Below are positions 1 to 7,818 of a DNA stretch of 58,787 bases, piece by piece. How positions within the stretch are numbered: the first letter of the stretch is position 1; each line of letters begins with the position of its first letter. This DNA is from an uncultured Muribaculaceae bacterium (GTDB taxonomy: Bacteria; Bacteroidota; Bacteroidia; Bacteroidales; Muribaculaceae): positions 1 through 58,787 of the forward strand of contig CALUMX010000018.1 in NCBI GenBank assembly GCA_944321875.1. Direction: 5' to 3'. The translations under genes were made by a program, and so were the position numbers. The notes under the pieces were generated by a model, which made no database searches, was not told the DNA's origin, and was given only the letters and a program-made list of their open reading frames with translations.

Positions 1-53
1 TTTTCTGCAAATTTACGCTCTTGGAACCATATAAACAACTGTACTACAATATT

Positions 54-380
54 TTAATTTATAGAACTCCTCTTAAGTGTGCGTTTGCCTTTCGTGTAGA
101 GTCCGGCCGTCAGGTAGCGGGCCGTGTCGGAGGGTACGAGGCCGTTGTTGACCACTCCGCGAAGCGTCAGCATGCCGTCGGCCACCTTGTAGAGCGAGGG
201 CTCGTCCGACATGTAGTGGCGCCAGTTGGAGCCTCCACGCGTGATTTTTTCCCAATTGGAGCTGTTGATTTCGTTACCGTCGAAATTCTCTTCCCATGAG
301 AGACGGTATTCCCGGGCTTGTGCCGAAACCAGGAGGCTGCCGGCCAGGGCAGTCAGTGCAAAGAAAAATTTCTTAATCAT
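54..380 (-). pseudogene. Truncated GH16-type secreted glycosidase fragment
   Basis: This is the N-terminal 108 residues of a secreted GH16-like (laminarinase/beta-glucanase fold) protein. A signal peptide (about residues 1-21, ending SAQA) is followed by the family's first beta-strands: LSWEENFDG, then NSSNWEKI, then TAGLYTKGKRT. Full-length GH16 enzymes are about 250-300 residues and their catalytic ExDxxE lies further downstream. Here the frame stops soon after TKGKRT, in AT-rich DNA unlike the gene body, so no active site is encoded. I start at the ATG at 380, giving MIKKFFF with a good signal peptide, not the longer frame from 413. It may be a genuine pseudogene or a break at the window or contig edge. 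The family call is from N-terminal pattern only. Confidence 0.6.
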
Positions 381-472
381 TTTGAATGGTTCTGTGGGTT
401 TGTGAGCCGGCAAAGTTAGCGGTTCGCGGGAAAGTTTTGAAATAAATCAAGTTTTTTTAAGCAATTAATGAT

Positions 473-480
473 TTACTTTG
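473..480 (+). promoter_or_regulatory. Possible -7 box (TTACTTTG) for the MutS-type gene
   Basis: The sequence is one mismatch from TAnnTTTG and lies about 30 nt before the ATG at 510. No clear -33 TTTG is present. If used, it rules out the in-frame ATG at 468. Confidence 0.35.
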
Positions 481-509
481 CACTTCATTCATTTGATAAA
501 CAAGCAAGA

Positions 510-2276
510 ATGTCATACGAGAAAAAGATAGAACAACTTGCCGCCGGAGAAGCGCGGCTGAAACGTGCGGGACGTTACTTCCTGGCCGGTAAACTGGTGA
601 CTTTTGCGGCGATTGTGGCCGGCGTCTACCGGATGACCGTTGAGTGGGGAATTCTCAGCCTGCTGTCGGCACTTGTGCCGCTGGCCGCTTATGTGTGGCT
701 GGTCATCGCTGACGACCGTAACCGCCGCCGGCTCGATTTCAACCGCCGTTGCCGCGAGGTGTGCCGCAACGGGATGGCTGCGCTTGCCCATGATTTCTCG
801 GCTTTCCCCGATGGCGGAGAGTTTGCCGACAAGCGGCATCCTTTCTCTTTCGACCTTGACATTTTCGGGCCAAAGTCGCTCTACAACCGTCTGTGCCGCA
901 CCGTAACGCAGCGTGGCGGCGAATTGCTGGCCGAGCGGCTGACGCAACTGACCGATGACCCGGAGGAGATTCGCCGCCGGCAGGAGGCTGTGGCCGAGCT
1001 GGCTGGAATGGAGGATTGGCGCATCCGCTTCATGGCGCGTCCGGCGACCGACAGCCGTATCAACGACCTTTCTCAGTTGTTGCGGCGCAAGAAGCTGCGG
1101 AGCCGCATTGTCGACGGTCCGCTGTGCTATGTGCTTGCTGCTGTTACGCTGACGCTTCTCCTGCTTGCCTCGTTGTCGGTCGTACCGTGGGCTTTCTTTG
1201 TGACAATGGTGGTGCTTCAGTTGCTGCTGGCTGCGGCTGTCGGGCGGCTGACGATGGAAATCAACTCCTCGACCGACCGTCTTGACCGGGAATACCGCCG
1301 CTATTGCGACCTGCTGGCCGATATCCGTGAGTGCGATTTCCGCTCGGAGACCTTGCGGCGTATCCGTTCGGAGCTGTTTGAGCGTGACGGCAACTGTGAA
1401 GTGGCTTTCCGTCGTCTTGCCCGCCTGCTCAACTTGTTTGAACAACGCGGCAACGAGCTGATGTATACGGTGCTCAACGGTACGGTGATGTTCGATGTCT
1501 TGCTGATTAAGAGCTTTCTACGCTGGCAGGAGCGCTACTTGCACCTGGTGCCGCGCTGGGTGGACTGCATCGGCGAACTGGATATGCTCGTCAGTCTGGC
1601 CACCTTCGCCGCCGACCATCCGCAGAATGCCTATCCCGAACTCCTTCCGGCCGACAGCGCGAACGTGGTGGAGGCCGTCGGCGTGTCGCACCCGTTCCTG
1701 CCGCTGGAGAAGGCTGTCCCCAACGACTTTGTGCTGCCGAAACACAACATCTCGATTGTGACCGGTGCCAACATGGCTGGTAAAAGTACCTTCCTGCGCA
1801 CCATCGGTGTCACCTATGTGCTGGCTTGCTGCGGCGCACCTGTCCAGGCGGTGGCTTTCCGCTTCCTTCCCGTATCGCTGTTCTCAAGCATGCGGACGAG
1901 CGACGATTTGACCAACGATGTCTCCTACTTCAACGCCGAGCTGCTGCGCCTGGAGCAATTGTTGTCCCACGTCGGGCAGCATCGGTTTACGCTCGTCATC
2001 CTCGATGAGATTCTCAAGGGAACCAATTCGCGCGACAAGCTGAAAGGTTCGGTGCTTTTCCTGCGTACGCTCACGAAATATCCCGTTTCAGGCATCATCG
2101 CCACTCACGACCTCGAATTGGCCAAGCTCGAGGAGGAACAGCCCTCGGTCTATGCCAACTATTGCTTTGAGATAGCCCTTGCCGACGATGTCAGCTATTC
2201 CTATACCATATCGCGCGGCGTGGCCCGCAACCTCAATGCCACCCATTTGCTGTCGAAAATTATCAGCCGGTATTGA
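510..2276 (+). CDS. Membrane-anchored MutS-family ATPase
   Basis: This 588-residue protein carries a C-terminal MutS ATPase domain. The Walker A motif TGANMAGKST is at about residues 417-426, the Walker B/signature region LDEILKGTNS at about 496-507, and the switch ATHDLEL follows. Unlike MutS or MutS2 it begins with two hydrophobic segments (about 24-40 and 48-66) and has another long hydrophobic block at about 203-247. It lacks the mismatch-recognition N-terminus and a Smr domain, so it belongs to the poorly characterised membrane MutS-like group of Bacteroidota. A role in post-replicative mismatch repair should not be assumed. I chose the ATG at 510 because a probable -7 box overlaps the region between 468 and 510. 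It is transcribed alone and its substrate is unknown. Confidence 0.82.
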   Translation: MSYEKKIEQLAAGEARLKRAGRYFLAGKLVTFAAIVAGVYRMTVEWGILSLLSALVPLAAYVWLVIADDRNRRRLDFNRRCREVCRNGMAALAHDFSAFPDGGEFADKRHPFSFDLDIFGPKSLYNRLCRTVTQRGGELLAERLTQLTDDPEEIRRRQEAVAELAGMEDWRIRFMARPATDSRINDLSQLLRRKKLRSRIVDGPLCYVLAAVTLTLLLLASLSVVPWAFFVTMVVLQLLLAAAVGRLTMEINSSTDRLDREYRRYCDLLADIRECDFRSETLRRIRSELFERDGNCEVAFRRLARLLNLFEQRGNELMYTVLNGTVMFDVLLIKSFLRWQERYLHLVPRWVDCIGELDMLVSLATFAADHPQNAYPELLPADSANVVEAVGVSHPFLPLEKAVPNDFVLPKHNISIVTGANMAGKSTFLRTIGVTYVLACCGAPVQAVAFRFLPVSLFSSMRTSDDLTNDVSYFNAELLRLEQLLSHVGQHRFTLVILDEILKGTNSRDKLKGSVLFLRTLTKYPVSGIIATHDLELAKLEEEQPSVYANYCFEIALADDVSYSYTISRGVARNLNATHLLSKIISRY

Positions 2277-2323
2277 AAAATCTTTAAAATAGGGGAGTGT
2301 GGAGTGATAAATTGTCGATATAA

Positions 2324-2354
2324 TTTGTTTTCCATTTTAAAATAATTACATTTG
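2324..2354 (+). promoter_or_regulatory. Bacteroidota promoter for the T9SS-cargo operon
   Basis: TTTG (2324-2327), a 19 bp spacer and TACATTTG (2347-2354) match the -33/-7 consensus. Transcription would start near 2361, leaving a leader of about 155 nt before the ATG at 2516. Confidence 0.75.
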
Positions 2355-2515
2355 CGACTGGTAAGAATACCAGGACAACTTTAATGAAAAGAATTGCAGA
2401 TTTACAATCTACAATCTTTACAATAAATGTGTTATATTACCCCTATTTATTAACCGGCAGCGGATGGTGTGGAGTGTCTTCCCGTCTGCTGTATTAAAAA
2501 CAGTTTCAAATTAAT

Positions 2516-3013
2516 ATGAGAAAGAAAATGCTCACTGCGTGTGGAGCCTTCTTTGTAGCCGTTGGTGCGATGCACGCCCAGCAGGCCGAAGAGGTAAAGC
2601 TCGTGCTGCATTTCAACGACGGTTCTGAACCGCAGGAGGAACTGTTGTCGGCTGTTCATAAGATTACGTTTGCCGACAATGATTTCACGCTGGTGAAGAA
2701 TGAGGAGGAAATGCTGAAGTTTGACTATGCTAAGGTCAGAAAGATTACGTTCTCAGGCGACTTTGGCAGTATCGAGCAAGTCGGCACAACTGCTGAAGAG
2801 TTGGTGCTTTATCCTAATCCCGCTTCCGATTTTGTCAACCTTAAGAATTGGGACAATGCGCATCCTGCCAAGTTGATGATTTTCTCCATCGACGGACAAT
2901 GCCGCATGGTTATCGACGAATGGAATGGCGAGGCTGTCAACGTTCAGAGCCTTGCACAGGGTATCTATTTATTGAACGTAAACAACAAAACGTATAAATT
3001 CAGAAAATTATGA
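2516..3013 (+). CDS. Small secreted protein with T9SS type A sorting domain
   Basis: This 165-residue protein has a signal peptide (about 1-21, ending MHAQ), a short body of about 70 residues and a C-terminal domain typical of T9SS type A cargo. That domain starts at about residue 92 with ELVLYPNPASDFVNL and ends GIYLLNVNNKTYKFRKL. The sorting domain would direct export across the outer membrane by the Por machinery; porQ lies at 55.3 kb. The body holds two copies of a short motif ending KITF (HKITFADNDF and RKITFSGDF), a pattern seen in small gut Bacteroidales exported proteins. It is first in an operon and overlaps the next gene by 4 nt (ATGA). The function of the body is unknown. Confidence 0.85.
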   Translation: MRKKMLTACGAFFVAVGAMHAQQAEEVKLVLHFNDGSEPQEELLSAVHKITFADNDFTLVKNEEEMLKFDYAKVRKITFSGDFGSIEQVGTTAEELVLYPNPASDFVNLKNWDNAHPAKLMIFSIDGQCRMVIDEWNGEAVNVQSLAQGIYLLNVNNKTYKFRKL

Positions 3014-4317
3014 AAAAAATAATACTCCCACTGCTTTTCGCTCTTGTGAGCTTGATTTCTTTTGCACAGACCAATCCGAACCGTATGGTCATCTATCCTA
3101 AGGGCGGCGACCCCAGAGGATATTTGGTAGAGTCGCTTGACAGCGTTATGTTCCCGACTGTTGAGGGCCGTGTGGCTGCCGACCTCGAGTTGCTCCGCAC
3201 CGATATGGACGTTCCCGCTTTCTATATCAAGGTGACAAGAACCGCTCCTTGTGTGGCATTCCAGGTGGCATATCTGCCGAGCGTGACTGCCAACCGCCTG
3301 AGCGACGCAGGTCTTATCAACTATGTCAGCACTTATGAGCCTACTTTCTACAGCCAGGACTTCACTGACGGCGAGCTGAAAGGCACTGACCCTATCGAGC
3401 CGAACACTGACTATACAATCGTAACTGTCGGCTACGACCAGTACCGTACTCCGTGCTCTGTATGCAAGGTGCAGACTACAACTCCTCAAATCCCGCTCGT
3501 AGGCGAGCCTAACGTGGATATGTCTGCTGCTGATGTAGCTCCCCGTACGTTCACAGTTCACTTCACTCCGAACAAGGACGTGAAATCATTCTATGTGCTT
3601 GCAATGGAGCCGGACCTTTTCGAACAGCAGTACAACATGTTCGGTCCGATGATGGGCTTCAAGAACCATGGTGACATGGTGAAGCAATTCGGTGCCAATC
3701 TGACGGAGGAAAGCGACTTCACTTGGGAGGATATGAATCCGAATACAGAATACCGCGTTTATGTTCAGCCGTTGGATGCTGCCGATACTTATGCGCCTAT
3801 CCAGACGCTTGACGTAACGACCGCGAAACTTGGCGGCAGCGGTGAGGCAAAAGTTACAGTAACTCTTGGCGACTTCAAGATTGAGGATTGGCCAGACGGA
3901 CAGGGTGGTATTATCAAGGCTCCGTCACAGTACATCACGTTTACTCCTAACGACCAGACTGCCGTATATCACATCATCGTTTACGATAAGGCTACTTACG
4001 AGGAGCACAAGGAGGAAATTCAGGCTTCTCTGCTCACAGAGGAAGGAAACTATCCGTTCTACGAAGAGCATACCGACGCTTACCAGGTAGCAGCCAGCAC
4101 AAGCTACTATGCGGTTGCAGTGGCTCAGAATGCCGATGGCAAGTGGGGCGAATTTACTGAATACGCCTTCACTACTCCGGAAGCTCCTGAAGCAGCAGCT
4201 GTCAAGATGGGTCAGGCTGTGAAGCGCACGGTGAATGCTGAAGCTCCGGTCTTCACTCCGGGTAAGGGTCTCAAGGCAACAGCGAAGAAGACTCCGGCAT
4301 TCGTCCTTTCTGAATAA
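3010..4317 (+). CDS. Secreted protein with fibronectin III-like repeats
   Basis: This 435-residue protein has a signal peptide (1-19, ending SFAQ). Near the N-terminus is an LxSLDSVMF motif like those in its upstream partner. About three Fn3-like beta-sandwich repeats follow, each ending in a ..TT.. strand (DVTTAKLGG, AFTTPEAPE), with typical NPNTEYRVYV and PNTDYTIVTV loops. It has no lipobox and no recognisable T9SS sorting domain at its C-terminus (ends TPAFVLSE), so it may be periplasmic or exported by another route. Translational coupling with the T9SS-signal protein (start and stop codons overlap) suggests the two act together, perhaps as a surface complex. No enzyme motif is visible. 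Confidence 0.7.
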   Translation: MKKIILPLLFALVSLISFAQTNPNRMVIYPKGGDPRGYLVESLDSVMFPTVEGRVAADLELLRTDMDVPAFYIKVTRTAPCVAFQVAYLPSVTANRLSDAGLINYVSTYEPTFYSQDFTDGELKGTDPIEPNTDYTIVTVGYDQYRTPCSVCKVQTTTPQIPLVGEPNVDMSAADVAPRTFTVHFTPNKDVKSFYVLAMEPDLFEQQYNMFGPMMGFKNHGDMVKQFGANLTEESDFTWEDMNPNTEYRVYVQPLDAADTYAPIQTLDVTTAKLGGSGEAKVTVTLGDFKIEDWPDGQGGIIKAPSQYITFTPNDQTAVYHIIVYDKATYEEHKEEIQASLLTEEGNYPFYEEHTDAYQVAASTSYYAVAVAQNADGKWGEFTEYAFTTPEAPEAAAVKMGQAVKRTVNAEAPVFTPGKGLKATAKKTPAFVLSE

Positions 4318-4348
4318 TCGGGAAGATTGAGTTTTTAGATAAACAATG

Positions 4349-4392
4349 GCAGTCCACAATCGTCGGCATCGGCGTTGTGGACTGCTTTTTTT
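4349..4392 (+). terminator. Rho-independent terminator
   Basis: An 11 bp perfect stem (4349-4359 with 4375-4385) is followed by seven T. It ends the T9SS-cargo/Fn3 operon. Confidence 0.9.
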
Positions 4393-4479
4393 AGCAGTTC
4401 CTGAGAAATATAGGCTATTGATAATGCGGTTATTAGCTTCTCAGCCCTGTAAATATTTTCATGGGAGAGCCTGTAGCTA

Positions 4480-4510
4480 TTGCTTTTTTCAGGAATTATT
4501 GCTACTTTTG
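4480..4510 (+). promoter_or_regulatory. Promoter for tRNA-Trp
   Basis: TTG (4480-4482), a 20 bp spacer and TACTTTTG (4503-4510) lie about 12 nt before the tRNA 5' end. Confidence 0.75.
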
Positions 4511-4521
4511 CAACCGCAAAT

Positions 4522-4594
4522 ACGGGAATAGCTCAGTCGGTAGAGCACTGGTCTCCAAAACCAGGTGTCGGGAGTTCGAGCCTCTCTTCCCGTG
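4522..4594 (+). tRNA. tRNA-Trp (anticodon CCA)
   Basis: This 73 nt cloverleaf has acceptor arms ACGGGAA/TTCCCGT, a D-arm GCTC..GAGC, an anticodon stem CTGGT/ACCAG around CTCCAAA, and a T-arm GGGAG-TTCGAGC-CTCTC. The discriminator is G and the 3' CCA is not encoded. It has its own promoter and terminator. It is not next to tuf or secE, the arrangement of tRNA-Trp in Bacteroides. Confidence 0.96.
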
Positions 4595-4600
4595 CAGCAG

Positions 4601-4637
4601 AAGGAATTGTCCTCTTAGGGATGATTCCTTTTTTTTA
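4601..4637 (+). terminator. Terminator after tRNA-Trp
   Basis: AAGGAAT (4601-4607) pairs with ATTCCTT (4624-4630), followed by a T run to 4637. Confidence 0.85.
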
Positions 4638-4707
4638 TGTCTAAAGGTGTAAAATCCACGTAGACATGGAATTATTGAGCTGTTTGGTCAAAAAAACGGC
4701 AAAAAAA

Positions 4708-4739
4708 TTTGGAGAATCGGAAAAGAGGCCGTATCTTTG
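4708..4739 (+). promoter_or_regulatory. Promoter for tRNA-Gln
   Basis: TTTG (4708-4711), a 20 bp spacer and TATCTTTG (4732-4739) form a consensus Bacteroidota promoter. Confidence 0.85.
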
Positions 4740-4776
4740 CATCGCTTTTAGGACGATGAGTCTTTTAAGTTAGGAT

Positions 4777-4847
4777 TGTCTTATGGTGTAATGGTAGCAC
4801 TGCAGTTTTTGGTTCTGCCTGTCTTGGTTCGAATCCAGGTAAGACAA
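4777..4847 (+). tRNA. tRNA-Gln (anticodon TTG)
   Basis: This 71 nt tRNA has acceptor arms TGTCTTA/TAAGACA and a T-arm with GGTTCGAATCC. The anticodon loop TTTTGGT reads TTG. The last anticodon-stem pair is a T-T mismatch, and the CCA is not encoded. It has its own promoter and terminator. Confidence 0.94.
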
Positions 4848-4855
4848 CACAAGAG

Positions 4856-4884
4856 AAGGAGCACAAATCAGTGCTCCTTTTTTT
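4856..4884 (+). terminator. Terminator after tRNA-Gln
   Basis: AAGGAGCAC (4856-4864) pairs with GTGCTCCTT (4871-4879) and a T run follows. Confidence 0.9.
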
Positions 4885-4907
4885 GTTGCCCTGTTTTTCA
4901 TGTGGTT

Positions 4908-5025
4908 TTAATCCCCCGGTGTGTCCGCCCCAAGCAGGGGAGGGAAGTATAAACGATGAAAAGTGTTTCGGATTTTCATTTGGGAGCGGGCGCACCTGGG
5001 GTACGCCCCTACAAGCGAGGATTTT
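4908..5025. repeat. Probable intergenic repeat remnant (GGGGTACGCCCC type)
   Basis: This GC-rich stretch in the 4885-5230 gap has no convincing ORF. It contains GTCCGCCCC near 4924 and GGGGTACGCCCCTACAA near 4996-5012, which resemble the short dispersed repeats of GGGGCG..CGCCCC type found in many bacteria. I cannot show a second full copy in this window. Confidence 0.3.
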
Positions 5026-5076
5026 CTAATGTTTGATTTGTCTGGTGGAATATTTTGGGCTTTTGCTGTTGTTGTG

Positions 5077-5202
5077 TTTGAAAACTTCGTTTTCGTTTGT
5101 CTTTGCGCTCGCCTTTGATTATCTTTGGATAAGATAGGATGCGGCTCGGCATAAAAAATCAATTAAACTTGTTTTTTCTGCGCTCGCCTTTCACTATCTT
5201 TA
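5077..5202 (+). repeat. Promoter-bearing palindromic repeat, two units (copy A)
   Basis: Two tandem, diverged units of the repeat family also seen at 25595, 29128, 49252 and 58626. Unit 1 carries TTTG (5096-5099), 20 bp and TATCTTTG (5120-5127). Unit 2 carries TATCTTTA (5195-5202) 28 bp before the ATG at 5231. The shared core reads TGCGCTCGCCTTT then the -7 box. The orientation drives the aldo/keto reductase gene. Confidence 0.75.
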
Positions 5203-5230
5203 CACAAAAGAAACCTTAATACAACCATCT

Positions 5231-6244
5231 ATGAGTAACTGCGTTCTTATTCCCGACTATAAGGCTGACCCTGCCCGTTACGAGGAAGGCAGAATGGAGT
5301 ATCGCCAATGTGGCAACTCCGGCATTAAGCTGCCTGCTCTGTCGCTGGGATTCTGGTGGAACTTCGGGGGCATTGACCCGTTGGAAAGTTCCCGGGAGAA
5401 AGTGCTCTACGCCTTCGACCAGGGTATCACTTGTTTTGACCTTGCCAATAACTATGGCCCTCCTTTCGGCTCGGCAGAGGAGACTTTCGGCCGTATCTAC
5501 CGTGACAATCTGCGACCCTACCGTCACGAGATGATTATCACGACCAAAGCCGGCTATCACATGTGGGACGGTCCTTACGGATTCGGTTCTTCCCGCAAGA
5601 TGCTGATGACGAGCATTGATGAGTCGCTCCGCCGCATGGGGCTTGACTATGTGGATATTTTCTACTCCCACCGCTACGATGAGAATACGCCGCTCGATGA
5701 GACGATGCAGGCGCTTGTCGACATCGTGCGCCAGGGTAAGGCGCTCTATGTCGGTCTGTCGAACTATCCGGTCGACAAGCTTCTCTATGCTGCACGCTAT
5801 CTGCAGGACAGCAGCGTGCCTTGTCTGATTTATCAGGGAAAGTACAACATGATGTTCCGCAACGTGGAGGAGAGCATGCTCCACACGCTTTCCAACCTGG
5901 GCATCGGTTTTACTGCCTTCAGCCCGATTGCGCAAGGCATATTGACAGATAAGTATCTGAACGGCGTCCCGGCCGACAGCCGCCTCGGAAAGGGGCATTA
6001 TCTGAAGCAGTCGGACATCGCGCCCGAAGTGCTTGCCAAGATTTCGGCGCTCAATGATATGGCGCATGAGCGCGGGCAGTCGCTGGCACAGATGGCGGTG
6101 GCCTGGGTGCTCGACAATCCGGTCACGACATCGGTGATTATCGGTACGCGTACCGTCGAGCAGTTGCGCGACAATCTCGGTGCGCTGAATCATACACACT
6201 TCTCCGACGACGAGCGTCGCCGTATCGACGAGATACTCCGCTGA
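5231..6244 (+). CDS. Aldo/keto reductase, YghZ (AKR14) type
   Basis: This 337-residue NAD(P)H-dependent TIM-barrel reductase has the AKR tetrad: Asp and Tyr in FDLANNYG, Lys in TTKAGYH, His in YSHRYD. The long loop MWDGPYGFGSSRKML and the N-terminal YRQCGNSGIKLPALSLG are typical of E. coli YghZ (L-glyceraldehyde 3-phosphate reductase), which detoxifies L-GAP and other aldehydes such as methylglyoxal. Substrate assignment is by family only. It stands alone, driven by the repeat-borne promoters at 5096-5202 and ended by the hairpin at 6269. The protein is cytoplasmic, with no signal peptide. Confidence 0.88.
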   Translation: MSNCVLIPDYKADPARYEEGRMEYRQCGNSGIKLPALSLGFWWNFGGIDPLESSREKVLYAFDQGITCFDLANNYGPPFGSAEETFGRIYRDNLRPYRHEMIITTKAGYHMWDGPYGFGSSRKMLMTSIDESLRRMGLDYVDIFYSHRYDENTPLDETMQALVDIVRQGKALYVGLSNYPVDKLLYAARYLQDSSVPCLIYQGKYNMMFRNVEESMLHTLSNLGIGFTAFSPIAQGILTDKYLNGVPADSRLGKGHYLKQSDIAPEVLAKISALNDMAHERGQSLAQMAVAWVLDNPVTTSVIIGTRTVEQLRDNLGALNHTHFSDDERRRIDEILR

Positions 6245-6268
6245 CGTTTTCCTGCCGTCCGAAAAAGC

Positions 6269-6317
6269 AACGTGCGTCCGCGGCTCTAATGGCCGCAGGA
6301 CGCACGTTTTTATTTTA
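6269..6317 (+). terminator. Terminator after the aldo/keto reductase
   Basis: A GC-rich stem (CGTGCGTCC..GCGGC with GCCGC..GGACGCACG) ends near 6306 and is followed by TTTTTATTTT. Confidence 0.88.
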
Positions 6318-6321
6318 TATG

Positions 6322-6370
6322 AATTATGCAAATCGAATTATGCGATTAACATAATTTGATTTGCATAATT
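6322..6370. repeat. Near-perfect 21 bp AT-rich inverted repeat
   Basis: Arms at 6322-6342 and 6350-6370 are complementary with one mismatch and are separated by 7 bp (CGATTAA). The dyad lies between two convergent genes, after the reductase terminator and before the OmpA terminator. There is no T run, so its role is open: protein-binding dyad, mobile element remnant or RNA processing signal. Confidence 0.75.
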
Positions 6371-6390
6371 AAGTCTTCCGTGGGGTATAT

Positions 6391-6431
6391 AAAAAAAGTG
6401 GACACCCGAGGCCTCCCGGCTTCAAGTGTCC
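6391..6431 (-). terminator. Terminator of the OmpA gene
   Basis: On the minus strand GGACAC..GTGTCC closes an interrupted inner stem and is followed by ACTTTTTTT. It lies about 145 nt after the OmpA stop. The 3' UTR between (6432-6575) has a small CTGCGGTCCGCAG hairpin and nothing else I recognise. Confidence 0.75.
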
Positions 6432-6575
6432 GATGATTAAAATGGTTTAGCTAATGTTGCCATGATTACAACTGAAGCAGCCCTGCTAATTCTGATTCAT
6501 AAGGAATCGGAACCATCCCTGCGGTCCGCAGCAGCTAAGGGGACATCATGGCTGAGATGTAATGTATGATTATTT

Positions 6576-7709
6576 TTATTTTGCTTCTAGTAAGCAAATG
6601 CAGACACGATTCTCGCTGATAACTTCAAACGGTTGTTCCGTGTCGCCCTTGAATGCTACCACGATGCGCTCCGGAGCGATGCCGGCCTTTTGGAGTGCCT
6701 TGCGCACGGCCTGTGCTCTTTCGCGAGAGATGCGCATGTTGACTTCCGGAGTTCCTGTTGCCTTGTCGGCATAGCCTGTCAGCAGGACGCGGCATTCAGG
6801 ATTTTCCTTCATGTGGCTTATCAGAGCGTTTACTTTCTGCATTTCAGCAGGACGTATATAGGATGAATTAATTGTAAAGAACACGTCGGTCGTCTCCTGT
6901 TTCTCCTCTACGACTTCGGCAGGGGCTGTCTCAACGGCCGGTTGTGTCTCGACTTCCTGAACCGGAGCTACGGGTTGTTCCTCCTGCGGCTGCGGTGTCG
7001 GCAGTTCCTCCTCTACGGGAACAGGCTGCGGCTTCTGGCTCTTGCCGAGGCGGATGGTAAGACCAACGAGCAGGTTCGACTGCCAGTCGACGTTCTCAGC
7101 CTTCTTGGAGTTGAACTTGTCGGTCAGGATGTTGCTGTTGACTTCCGCATTGATAGCTACGCGGTCGGAGACGCGGAAGTTGGCTCCGATACCGGCGCGA
7201 CCTGCAACCGACACCTTGTTGTCGGTCCAAAGATATTCGAACGGCAGGTCTGTGCGTTCGCTGATTCTTACGGCTTCATCGTTGTTGAATGCGCCGTTCA
7301 CTCCAACACCTACAAACAAGTAGGGATTGACCACGCGCCGTGGCTTGTAGCCTCCGAAGAGGTTGCCCAAATCGAGCGTGGCGTCTACATTTCCTTGAAG
7401 ATAATTGAATTTATATTTGCCGTCGGGCATTACCACAGCTCCCTTGGCCTGCCAACCTGACACTCCGGCTCTGATGCCGAACAGTTTCGACGCCTGGTAG
7501 GAGAAGGAAAGACTTGCTGCCGGAGAAATCAAATCGCCGAACTTTGTCTCACCAACGGTGTGGCCTATGCCGCCTTGCACTTGGAGGGACCAATATGGAT
7601 GGAACGCGTTCTCATTGTTTTCTGCGGGCGCATTTGCGGATTGAGCACTTACCGTGCCGGCGCTGAGTAGCATAAGAGCTGCTGTCGCCAATGTTGTTAG
7701 ACTTTTCAT
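6576..7709 (-). CDS. OmpA-family outer membrane protein
   Basis: This 377-residue protein has four parts: a signal peptide (1-22, ending VSAQ), an eight-strand-type beta-barrel (about 35-220), a Pro/Glu-rich linker (about 225-268) and a C-terminal OmpA peptidoglycan-binding domain (about 270-377). The last holds the motif TGYADKATGTPEVNMRISRERAQAV. It would tie the outer membrane to peptidoglycan, as the major OmpA proteins of Bacteroides do. It lies 109 bp downstream of the large coiled-coil lipoprotein on the same strand, with a hairpin between, so the two may be partly co-transcribed. The protein ends CICLLEAK right after the domain. Confidence 0.92.
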   Translation of the reverse strand: MKSLTTLATAALMLLSAGTVSAQSANAPAENNENAFHPYWSLQVQGGIGHTVGETKFGDLISPAASLSFSYQASKLFGIRAGVSGWQAKGAVVMPDGKYKFNYLQGNVDATLDLGNLFGGYKPRRVVNPYLFVGVGVNGAFNNDEAVRISERTDLPFEYLWTDNKVSVAGRAGIGANFRVSDRVAINAEVNSNILTDKFNSKKAENVDWQSNLLVGLTIRLGKSQKPQPVPVEEELPTPQPQEEQPVAPVQEVETQPAVETAPAEVVEEKQETTDVFFTINSSYIRPAEMQKVNALISHMKENPECRVLLTGYADKATGTPEVNMRISRERAQAVRKALQKAGIAPERIVVAFKGDTEQPFEVISENRVCICLLEAK

Positions 7710-7743
7710 GAGCTTGTGTATTTAAAGTTTTAGTTTTAAGAGA

Positions 7744-7778
7744 ACGAGAGCGCTCTTAAAGGAAAAGCGCGCCCTCGT
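7744..7778 (-). terminator. Possible terminator/attenuator hairpin
   Basis: ACGAG..CTCGT with an imperfect inner GCGC stem, between the large lipoprotein and ompA genes. No T run follows, so it may be an attenuator or an mRNA-stabilising stem. Confidence 0.4.
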
Positions 7779-7818
7779 CTCATCATCATCTTAATTATTT
7801 AGAAAACTGCTTGTTTTA

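Noticed and set aside
4522..4847. tRNA genes as integration sites of a mobile island
   Set aside because: No integrase, no direct repeat of a tRNA 3' end and ordinary genes on both sides.
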